The notes: a model not told the origin generated them from the sequence alone. 5,105 nt of DNA from Candidatus Equihabitans merdae (GCA_018065025.1 JAGHUB010000067.1:1-5105), one strand, 5' to 3'. Positions 1 through 5,068 are shown, counted from the first letter of the stretch. Made by a program: numbers and translations.

Positions 1-38
1 GACAGGTTGACACTGACACTGGGAAATGTTGGATCAGC
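1..38 (-). pseudogene. In-frame continuation of the EAL domain past the TAG stop
   Basis: Reading on in the same frame immediately after the TAG at 39-41 gives ADPTFPSVSVNLS before the window ends. The SVNLS segment is a conserved strand of EAL domains and falls at the expected distance after the EAL motif and the helix before it. The gene was therefore originally longer and is interrupted by one nonsense codon rather than a frameshift. A C-to-T change from CAG (Gln) is the simplest origin, since Gln suits this helix end, but AAG or TGG are also one step away. The rest of the gene lies outside the window. Confidence 0.75.
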
Positions 39-1346
39 CTACAACTGATCAACCACGGCCTTAAGGACTTCTTCACCAAGCTTTCGAATATCACCGGTTT
101 CCTCAGCGATCTCTACAAATGCTGCCGGTGAGATCAGGGATCCTGCCCGGCCATAGAGGCGCACCAGGGCTTCCGCCTGCTCCACCTGCCCGGTTTTGGC
201 GTTGACGATTGGCTGGATGAAAGTGGCCACTTTGGTACGGTCGTCTCGAAGCAATTCCAGGATGGAGCTACGATGATGGAAGTCAGCCACGATATCCTGC
301 GTCAACTCCATATAGCGCATTTCATTGGTCTTCATCATGCGGTTGGCGTAAACCATCAAGGAGAAGAAATCCGGATCCACATGATCTGCCGTATCATAAA
401 CCAGCAGACGGCTCTGAATAGGAATGACATTTCTCTCATAGGAAATGCTGGAAGGCACTTTGATTTCCAGGGGTTCCCGACTGGTCAGGAAGAAGGATGA
501 GGGGGTGAATTTGGCGATAAATGCACCGGGGGCGGACAAGGCTCTGGCGGTTTCATAGAGGGCCAGATTGCCCATGCGATAGCCATACAAGTCGTTGATA
601 GTATTAAGATTTTCCACCCCGACAATATAGTTATAACGCCAGATCGGCTCTGACTTGAGGCGGCGCATCAGGACTTCCGTGGTAGCAACATTTGTCGTGT
701 AATCTTCTTCATTGGCTTCGTCGCCGTAGTAGATGCTAAATACCGTCAGGGCCACCGCTGCCATGAAACCGTTCATGTAAAGCTTGGGATAGATTATCTG
801 GAAAATAGCCAACATGATCATAACCGGAGCCAGCATCAGAAGGGCGCGGCGAGTACGGATATCTACGTTGTGACGCTCAGTGAAATAGACGCTGACGGCA
901 TAGACCACCAGCACAAAGAGCATCACATAGCCGATAAACCAGTAAGGTCCCTGAACATAGATGCCCTCTTCAAAATGAAAGACGGTGTCGTACTTGATGT
1001 TGACCAGTAGCATGAGAATGATGATGCCCTGGACGAACCACAGGAAGAGACGATAACCATCCGTCTTCTCTTTATTGCGGTTGGCCATGCGGTTGACAAT
1101 GTAGAAGGCCAGTGAGTTCATCATCAAAAATGAGATGAGGAAGTAGGCACTGTTAAGCAGGTAATGTCCCCGCAGTGGCACTGTCATAGGGTCGATCTGG
1201 GTCAGGCCGCAGACAATATTCAGTAAAATAGCAGAGACAGCCGAAACGATTCCGCCAAGCAGCAGTCGATCCCGTCGGATCTTCCGCTGACCTGCCAGCA
1301 GAAATAAAATGATCAATGCCAGTATTTCCGCTATGAATCGCTCCAT
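39..1346 (-). CDS. Seven-TM protein with degenerate GGDEF and truncated EAL domain
   Basis: This is a membrane signalling protein of the cyclic-di-GMP type. About seven hydrophobic segments lie near residues 3-19, 29-47, 61-84, 100-117, 136-155, 168-186 and 193-207. A GGDEF-like domain follows at about 220-345. It keeps the NDLYGYRMGN stretch of the family, but the catalytic GGDEF site reads TPSSF, so diguanylate cyclase activity is not expected. An EAL phosphodiesterase domain starts near residue 374 (FIQPIV) with the signature AEALVR at 391-396. It stops after about 62 residues, where the family needs about 240. The stop is a TAG at 39-41, and the same frame continues past it with EAL sequence (separate entry). 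The ATG at 1346 is supported by AAGGGAG five bases upstream. The flavoprotein gene lies 76 bp upstream on the same strand. As it stands the product would lack the phosphodiesterase barrel. The domain family is confident; function in this strain is doubtful. Confidence 0.85.
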   Translation of the reverse strand: MERFIAEILALIILFLLAGQRKIRRDRLLLGGIVSAVSAILLNIVCGLTQIDPMTVPLRGHYLLNSAYFLISFLMMNSLAFYIVNRMANRNKEKTDGYRLFLWFVQGIIILMLLVNIKYDTVFHFEEGIYVQGPYWFIGYVMLFVLVVYAVSVYFTERHNVDIRTRRALLMLAPVMIMLAIFQIIYPKLYMNGFMAAVALTVFSIYYGDEANEEDYTTNVATTEVLMRRLKSEPIWRYNYIVGVENLNTINDLYGYRMGNLALYETARALSAPGAFIAKFTPSSFFLTSREPLEIKVPSSISYERNVIPIQSRLLVYDTADHVDPDFFSLMVYANRMMKTNEMRYMELTQDIVADFHHRSSILELLRDDRTKVATFIQPIVNAKTGQVEQAEALVRLYGRAGSLISPAAFVEIAEETGDIRKLGEEVLKAVVDQL

Positions 1347-1389
1347 GCTATCTCCCTTGATAATGCTTATTTAATTGATCAGTTCATTC

Positions 1390-1416
1390 AGCCGTGCCTT
1401 GTTGAAGGCTTTGGCT
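1390..1416. other. Possible hairpin between flavoprotein and EAL genes
   Basis: The two-part inverted repeat reads AGCC-GT-GCCTT-GTTG-AAGGC-TTT-GGCT on the plus strand: a 5-bp stem with a 4-base loop, extended by 4 more pairs across an internal loop. It lies just after the flavoprotein stop and about 45 bases before the EAL gene start. No T-run follows it on the minus strand, so it is not a standard terminator. It could be an mRNA processing or stability element, or chance. Confidence 0.25.
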
Positions 1417-1422
1417 TACTGA

Positions 1423-2052
1423 TTAATGAATGAAGTTAGTGGGTGTACGATCTTCGTAAACCGGAGCTTCGATACCCGCAGCCTTACCGGCTTCGATGCA
1501 TTTCAGCAGCCAGGCCATGTTCTGAGCCAGTGTGCGCATGGTCTGCAGACCCTCGATATCCTGAAGGGCTTCTTCCGGTGTGTTGCCGTGGATCTGGTTC
1601 CAGTACTGTGAAGGAACGATGGGCATATTCAGCATAGCAAAATACTGATTCAGGCGTTCGAAAGCGCTGGTGGCACCACCGCGGCGGCAGGATACAACAG
1701 AGGCGGCCAGCTTGCCGGCGCATTTGCTGATACCGTATGTGTAGCAGAAACGATCCATGAATGTGCAGATGGCACCTGAAGGACCACCGTAATAAACCGG
1801 AGAACCTACGATGATACCCTGGAACTCATCCAGACGGGCACCGATTTCATTGACCGGATCATCTTTAAAGACACATTCGCCAAGATTCTTGCAGGCACCG
1901 CAGGCTGTGCAGGGCTGCAGGGGCTTAGCGCCAAGGTGATAAATCTCAGTGTCAACACCAAGCTTGTTGAGGGTGTCGGCCACTTCTTTTAAAGCTGTAT
2001 AAGTGCATCCATGTTCATGGGGGCTGCCGTTGATCAGTAAAACTTTGCTCAT
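1423..2052 (-). CDS. NAD(P)H-dependent FMN reductase, iron-sulfur flavoprotein-like
   Basis: This is a cytoplasmic flavodoxin-fold oxidoreductase of 209 residues, the usual length for the FMN_red / iron-sulfur flavoprotein group. The N-terminal KVLLINGSPHEHGCT is the FMN phosphate-binding strand and loop, and IVGSPVYYGGPSG at about 81-93 is the second flavin-contacting loop. Between them lie C48, C51, C54 and C60, spaced CX2CX2CX5C and followed by DD. This spacing fits the compact cysteine motif of iron-sulfur flavoproteins, which bind a 4Fe-4S cluster, although many relatives carry the motif without a proven cluster. The electron donor and acceptor cannot be told from sequence. The ATG at 2052 has a good AAGGAG seven bases upstream. 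The gene follows the ArsR gene on the same strand with a terminator-like hairpin between them. The stop is TAA. The family is confident; the physiological substrate is unknown. Confidence 0.9.
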   Translation of the reverse strand: MSKVLLINGSPHEHGCTYTALKEVADTLNKLGVDTEIYHLGAKPLQPCTACGACKNLGECVFKDDPVNEIGARLDEFQGIIVGSPVYYGGPSGAICTFMDRFCYTYGISKCAGKLAASVVSCRRGGATSAFERLNQYFAMLNMPIVPSQYWNQIHGNTPEEALQDIEGLQTMRTLAQNMAWLLKCIEAGKAAGIEAPVYEDRTPTNFIH

Positions 2053-2076
2053 GATATTTCTCCTTAAACTTTCTTC

Positions 2077-2101
2077 AAAAAAGACGACTCACAGAGTCGC
2101 C
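2077..2101 (-). terminator. Rho-independent terminator-like hairpin after the ArsR gene
   Basis: On the minus strand GGCGACTC pairs with GAGTCGTC (eight pairs, one of them G-U) across a three-base TGT loop, followed directly by six T. This is a good intrinsic terminator shape 22 bases past the ArsR stop. It also lies only 24 bases before the flavoprotein start codon, so there is no room for a promoter after it. It may act as a partial terminator or attenuator for read-through transcripts, or as a leader hairpin. Confidence 0.6.
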
Positions 2102-2105
2102 TTTC

Positions 2106-2114
2106 ATTTTACCA
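2106..2114 (-). promoter_or_regulatory. Possible extended -10 promoter for the flavoprotein gene
   Basis: TGGTAAAAT on the minus strand resembles an extended -10 element (TGnTATAAT). No good -35 box is found 16-18 bases upstream. Transcription from it would begin almost at the base of the downstream hairpin, placing that hairpin at the very 5' end of the flavoprotein mRNA. Weak call. Confidence 0.25.
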
Positions 2115-2122
2115 TGTTCATC

Positions 2123-2500
2123 TCAATCAGGACAGGTGATGTCCATAATATTTTCTATGGTCAAGTGAAGCAGCTGGGCCTCAGGGGTTCTGGCTGCCTT
2201 GTAATACACTTCCTTGCCGCTTCGACGGCTGGTGATGAGGCCGGTGTTCTTGAGGCGGGACAGATGGTGGGACACAGCCGGACCGGACATGTTCATCATG
2301 GCGGCGATGTTGATGACGCACATCTCGCAGTGGCACAGCAACCAGAAGATCTTGAGACGGGTGCTGTCATCCAACTGTTTGAAGACGTTGGAAACCACGT
2401 CAAAGTTCTCCTGATTATCCAGTTCTCTTTTTAATTCAGTCAGATTGTGGGCCTCTGTTGAATGCTGGTGAGGCACGATCTGTTTCTTCTCTTCAAACAT
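2123..2500 (-). CDS. ArsR/SmtB-family metal-responsive transcriptional repressor
   Basis: This is a DNA-binding repressor of 125 residues, typical for the family. The winged helix-turn-helix covers about residues 35-102: VFKQLDDSTRLKIFWLL opens it, MSGPAVSHHLSRLKNTGLI is the recognition helix region, and SRRSGKEVYYKAA is the beta wing. Probable metal ligands are C56, C58 and C61 in CHCEMC, at the place of the ELCVCDL metal box of ArsR/CadC, with extra histidines near the N-terminus (HQH at 11-13, H18), H112, and a C-terminal CPD. Related Clostridia proteins often sit beside heavy-metal transport genes, but no transporter is in this window. The ATG at 2500 follows AGGGAG by seven bases, and the stop is TGA. 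The nearest candidate target is the flavoprotein gene downstream, with itself as another. The metal (Zn, Cd, As or other) cannot be assigned from sequence alone. Confidence 0.92.
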   Translation of the reverse strand: MFEEKKQIVPHQHSTEAHNLTELKRELDNQENFDVVSNVFKQLDDSTRLKIFWLLCHCEMCVINIAAMMNMSGPAVSHHLSRLKNTGLITSRRSGKEVYYKAARTPEAQLLHLTIENIMDITCPD

Positions 2501-2530
2501 TAAAATACTCCCTGACGGATTTTTAATCGC

Positions 2531-2559
2531 ATTATTTATTTTCTAAGCTCATTTAACAA
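2531..2559 (-). promoter_or_regulatory. Possible sigma70-type promoter for the ArsR gene
   Basis: On the minus strand TTGTTA (2554-2559) and AATAAT (2531-2536) are separated by 17 bases. The predicted start lies near base 2524, giving a short leader before the ArsR ribosome site. The element overlaps the 3' end of the upstream small gene and falls in AT-rich sequence, where such matches arise easily. No terminator is visible between the two genes. Confidence 0.3.
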
Positions 2560-2859
2560 CTCTGGTAATACGTCAAACCATTGAGCGCTATCCAATGTTC
2601 CAAAAGAGTCTGATAACGCAGTATTGTTCAATGAATCAACATATTTTTGAGCTAATTCATAGCTTGTCGCTTCTGTAATCTTAGTTTCACCTATAAATTT
2701 GCAGAAAGTTGTATATACTGCCGGATCGGCAGAACACTCCCCTTGAAACAAAAAGGGATTCGCATCGCTCAAATACTCCCTTAATTCTTCATTATGAGTT
2801 TCACTCCAATCGGCATCAAATGTTAAGAATATCATACAAAATAACTCGTATTTGGTCAT
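2536..2859 (-). CDS. Small acidic protein of unknown function
   Basis: I do not recognise a named family for this 107-residue protein. It is strongly acidic, with 19 Asp/Glu against 7 Lys/Arg. It has a hydrophobic N-terminal stretch (YELFCMIFLTF, residues 4-14) that is too short and too polar at its flanks to be a convincing signal peptide or membrane segment. The centre has a PFLF-containing loop and two cysteines (C42, C53), and the C-terminal half looks helical, ending in LPELLNELRK. It is probably a soluble partner or immunity-like protein, but that is a guess from size and charge. Its ATG overlaps the stop of the upstream DUF4417-like frame as TAATG, and an AAGGAGG site lies 11 bases before it inside that frame, so the two were translated together. 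Base composition is AT-rich like the rest of the accessory zone. Confidence 0.7.
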   Translation of the reverse strand: MTKYELFCMIFLTFDADWSETHNEELREYLSDANPFLFQGECSADPAVYTTFCKFIGETKITEATSYELAQKYVDSLNNTALSDSFGTLDSAQWFDVLPELLNELRK

Positions 2860-3278
2860 TATTTCTTTTTCCTCCTTAACCTTGCACCTAAATCTCTGTA
2901 TAAACCTGTATTATCATTCCACGGCACAGGCACTTGATTACGTCCACCATTATTAATGACTAGATTGTAGCTTCGAGACCAATCCAAATACTCTTTAAAA
3001 TTTTTCTTTGGGTATTTCCGCTTTATTTCATCAGGCAGTTTACCATATACAAGAACCACTTGTGGTTCCAATGTTTCCATCATTGAATCCAGTCCGGCCT
3101 CAAAGTAATATCTATTTACTCTATCTTTAAGCTGACCATAACTGCCCACAGATACAATACTATGTTTTTCCACTCCGGAGAAAGCCACTTTCTCTGGCAA
3201 ATATTTGGTTGTATACGTTCTTTCATCTCCCCTCAGATTCTTTTTAATAATAAATGACTTATACTTAATCGCTTGTTT
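2859..3278 (-). pseudogene. 5'-truncated DUF4417-like gene
   Basis: The frame is open for 139 codons from just after a TAA (3279-3281) to a TAA at 2859-2861. The protein resembles the C-terminal half of DUF4417 proteins, which are commonly about 200 residues or more: NLRGDERTY, then FSGVEKHSIVSVGSYG, then RYYFEAGLDSMMETLEP and VVLVYG, ending in a basic tail RLRRKKK. The first recognisable start, TTG at 3200, lies inside the homologous region and has no ribosome site; codons before it (DERTYTTKY) already match the family. No ATG occurs in the open frame upstream of it. The N-terminal part is therefore missing, and the break falls close to the hairpin repeat at 3268-3305. If translated at all it would be a 113-residue fragment from TTG. 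The function of DUF4417 is not established. The family call is from memory of its motifs and should be checked by profile search. Confidence 0.6.
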
Positions 3279-3308
3279 TTATTGCTTGTTATTTTTCAAG
3301 CGATTAAG
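3264..3308. other. Twelve-bp perfect hairpin around repeat copy 1
   Basis: CTTAATCGCTTG (3264-3275) is exactly complementary to CAAGCGATTAAG (3297-3308) with a 21-base loop. On the plus strand it is followed by CA and six T, a terminator shape in the direction in which no gene is seen. On the minus strand no T-run follows. The same outer sequence around copy 2 supports only 8 continuous pairs. Confidence 0.8.
3268..3305. repeat. 38-bp direct repeat, copy 1
   Basis: This unit is identical over 38 bases to 3345-3382. Its ends are inverted repeats (ATCGCTTG and CAAGCGAT). Its interior is two near-identical 13-mers in tandem, GCTTGTTTTTATT and GCTTGTTATTTTT, so it can fold in more than one register. 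It lies between the ATPase gene and the broken DUF4417 frame, and overlaps the 5' end of that frame. Confidence 0.95.
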
Positions 3309-3344
3309 CATTTTTTCAGTATATAAGCCAATCATAGGGTTTCT

Positions 3345-3382
3345 ATCGCTTGTTTTTATTGCTTGTTATTTTTCAAGCGATT
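3345..3382. repeat. 38-bp direct repeat, copy 2, overlapping the ATPase stop
   Basis: This is the perfect second copy of 3268-3305, with 39 bases between the copies. It covers the last codons (SLEK) and TAA stop of the AlbA_2 gene. A further 9-base match, TAAGCCAAT, lies outside each copy on the same side (3324-3332 and 3389-3397) but at a spacing differing by 12 bases. This suggests a duplication of the gene's 3' end that later diverged. Confidence 0.95.
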
Positions 3383-4763
3383 GATCTTTAAGCCAATATC
3401 TCCTATCCTTATATTCTCCAATTGCAGAAACATTGTCCATCTTTTGAAGAATTACTCTCGTACGATCGGCACTTAATCCTATGAATTTAGCGATATCACC
3501 TGATTTCGCGCCATTATTCGATTTCAAATATTCTTCTATGTTCTTCGCATGCTCATGCAGTTTCTTTCTTTTCGTTACTCTAACCAAACTTTCTTCCGCT
3601 ACATAAGCAATATTTTTCAGCACAAGCATAAATGAATCGTTATCCGAATAGAATTCTGGCTCTAACTTAGGTGAATAGGATTCTTGACTTCTATAGTCAC
3701 TCAAAATTTTCTTAAACCCGCTACCTCTACGATCCATATATTTCAAGCGATTGAATATATCCGCTATAACTGGATTTCTGCGCCTTGAAGGCACCCTCAT
3801 CAAATCTCGATCCTGAACTCTTGTTCCATCACACATTCCTCCCGGAGAATAAATCTCCAACCGATCGTCAAACATATCTATATGCACTTCACTACCTAAT
3901 TCCAAGTAGTTTCGATGAATAAGCGCATTAACAATGCCTTCCAAAACAGCTCTTTCTGGATAGTCCGGCATTTCCTTTCTGCTATTTCCAGTCTTCTTCC
4001 AAGCTTTTTTCGAATTGTTAGCAACAAACTCCATCCCTGCCTGCAACAAATTTACGAGTCCACCTGTATACTCTTTATCATCTATTGCATCAATAGCTCC
4101 CGGTGCTTTATCTAACCCATTCCATCTCGTACAAAACAACCTTGAGTGATGGATTGGTGACTCATCTGCCAGTAATGCTCCTGCGTTTGTAAGCTCCCCG
4201 TTCTCATCAGTTATACCAAAAGACTCAAAATCTGAATCCTCAAATTTATTACCTGTTCGTTGCTTGTACGTTGCTTTCAACTTTGTAAATGACATATTTT
4301 CAAAATCATATTTCGACTTTAAGCAATCATATGAGGAAACACTCCCCTTCAAAACAAGTTCTTGTAACTTTGCCGGTGTCACAGGCACACTTTCATTTCC
4401 CACACGATGAAACGCTGTCAACATACCATCAGCATCGTAATAATACGGTGTCAGCTCTCCCGCATATACATCCAAAATAACCAGTGTCTTGTCCATTTCC
4501 CGATGAAATCGCAGATTAAAGTTTGGTATCGGATTTAATCTTGTTTTTATCTGCTCACTAATGATTTCAGCATCATGTTCTGCATCCTTTAAACCGATTA
4601 CTTCTCCATCATTAGAAATCCCAAAAATAAGCGATCCACCTATACCATTCGCAAATGCGCTAACACTCTTACACCAGCTTTTTGGTTTCTTCACTTCAAG
4701 CGCAACTTTCTTGTCGTATTCTGTCGTCTCCCCAATTATAGATTTAATATCAACTACACTCAT
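3366..4763 (-). CDS. AlbA_2 (Schlafen-type) ATP-binding protein with winged helix
   Basis: This 465-residue cytoplasmic protein has three parts. Residues about 12-135 are an AlbA_2 domain (formerly 'divergent AAA_4'): EVKKPKSW near 23, then SVSAFANGIGGSLIFGIS and EVIGL at 33-58. Residues about 265-382 are the RecG-like C-terminal ATP-binding domain: ERAVLEGIVNALIHRNY (270-286), MFDDRLEIYSPGG (297-309), RRRNPVIADIF and RRGSGF (345-350), matching the N, G1 and G2 boxes of a GHKL-type fold. Residues about 403-460 form a winged helix, with SGDIAKFIGLSADRTRVILQ as its helix-turn-helix. The whole layout is common in proteins annotated as ATP-binding or putative transcriptional regulators on genomic islands; their biochemistry is mostly unproven. 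The ATG lies 5 bases after the XRE stop, with AGGAAGAGG ending 10 bases before it inside the XRE gene. The TAA lies within repeat copy 2. A regulatory or defence role is inference. Confidence 0.9.
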   Translation of the reverse strand: MSVVDIKSIIGETTEYDKKVALEVKKPKSWCKSVSAFANGIGGSLIFGISNDGEVIGLKDAEHDAEIISEQIKTRLNPIPNFNLRFHREMDKTLVILDVYAGELTPYYYDADGMLTAFHRVGNESVPVTPAKLQELVLKGSVSSYDCLKSKYDFENMSFTKLKATYKQRTGNKFEDSDFESFGITDENGELTNAGALLADESPIHHSRLFCTRWNGLDKAPGAIDAIDDKEYTGGLVNLLQAGMEFVANNSKKAWKKTGNSRKEMPDYPERAVLEGIVNALIHRNYLELGSEVHIDMFDDRLEIYSPGGMCDGTRVQDRDLMRVPSRRRNPVIADIFNRLKYMDRRGSGFKKILSDYRSQESYSPKLEPEFYSDNDSFMLVLKNIAYVAEESLVRVTKRKKLHEHAKNIEEYLKSNNGAKSGDIAKFIGLSADRTRVILQKMDNVSAIGEYKDRRYWLKDQSLEK

Positions 4764-4768
4764 AACTG

Positions 4769-4984
4769 TTATGCCTCTTCCTGTTCTGGTATATATTCCA
4801 TGATATCTCCAAAGTCACTTCCTAAGATTTGACAAATTCTACCTAACACATTCAGAGAGACATCTTCATTTTTGCGAATCTTTGTCATGGTATTAGGTGC
4901 TATATCCGCCCTTTTGCGAAGTTCAACCATTGTCATATTCTTCTCTATAAGTACTCTACTCATTTTTTCATAAGATACAGCCAT
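4769..4984 (-). CDS. Small XRE/Cro-CI family repressor
   Basis: This 71-residue DNA-binding protein is almost entirely one lambda-repressor-type helix-turn-helix domain. Helix 1 is about YEKMSRVLIEKN, helices 2-3 are MTMVELRKRADIAPNTMTKIRKN (17-39), and helices 4-5 run through VLGRICQILGSDFGDIMEYI. There is no separate oligomerisation or protease domain. The ATG at 4984 follows GAGGGGAG by seven bases. The gene is the first of a two-gene operon with the AlbA_2 protein, five bases apart. A promoter and a strong palindrome lie directly upstream, the usual layout for autorepression. The closeness of the two genes suggests that the repressor sets the level of the ATPase. Confidence 0.93.
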   Translation of the reverse strand: MAVSYEKMSRVLIEKNMTMVELRKRADIAPNTMTKIRKNEDVSLNVLGRICQILGSDFGDIMEYIPEQEEA

Positions 4985-5024
4985 AACATTGCTCCCCTCT
5001 ATATCACATTAAATCCCTGGAGAT

Positions 5025-5053
5025 ATTATAACAGTTCTCCACAGCAATCGCAA
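5025..5053 (-). promoter_or_regulatory. Sigma70-type promoter of the XRE/AlbA_2 operon
   Basis: A consensus TATAAT (5025-5030) and a TTGCGA -35 (5048-5053) are separated by exactly 17 bases on the minus strand. The predicted start near 5018 leaves a leader of about 33 bases ending in the XRE ribosome site. The -35 box lies inside the left arm of the palindrome at 5043-5068, so a bound protein would block polymerase. Confidence 0.75.
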
Positions 5054-5068
5054 AAAATTGCGATTGCT
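5043..5068. promoter_or_regulatory. Palindromic operator candidate over the -35 box
   Basis: AGCAATCGCAA (5043-5053) and TTGCGATTGCT (5058-5068) are perfectly inverted 11-base arms around AAAA. The size, symmetry and overlap with the -35 box fit an operator for a dimeric XRE repressor, most simply the one encoded just downstream. The AATCGC/GCGATT core recurs in the 38-bp repeats, which may or may not be meaningful. Confidence 0.65.

Noticed and set aside
39..41. Genome-wide reassignment of TAG as a sense codon
   Set aside because: One case in one gene cannot support it. A nonsense mutation or sequencing error is simpler, so it is kept only as a checkable alternative.
273..500. Plus-strand open frame of 75 codons opposite the EAL gene
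   Set aside because: It is antisense to a conserved domain gene and gives no recognisable protein.
1426..1723. Overlapping open frames on both strands inside the flavoprotein gene
   Set aside because: All fall within the clear flavodoxin-fold gene and give no recognisable motifs.
2003..2434. Plus-strand open frame of 143 codons
   Set aside because: It lies opposite the well-supported ArsR gene and its leader, has no ribosome site, and shows no family resemblance. It is an antisense shadow.
3264..3316. Intrinsic terminator for the ATPase operon
   Set aside because: The hairpin is followed by a T-run only on the plus strand, opposite to the direction of all genes, so it is not a standard terminator for them.
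3268..3382. CRISPR-like layout: 38-bp repeat, 39-bp spacer, 38-bp repeat, palindromic ends
   Set aside because: There are only two repeats and one spacer, one repeat contains the stop codon of a real gene, the interior is low-complexity AT sequence, and no cas gene is present.
3268..3382. Type III toxin-antitoxin RNA repeats before a toxin gene
   Set aside because: The repeats are not in direct tandem, no terminator lies between them and the next gene, and that gene resembles a broken DUF4417, not a ToxN-type nuclease.
3915..4803. Plus-strand frames opposite the AlbA_2 gene
   Set aside because: Low-complexity antisense translations with no start signals. The minus-strand gene explains the region.
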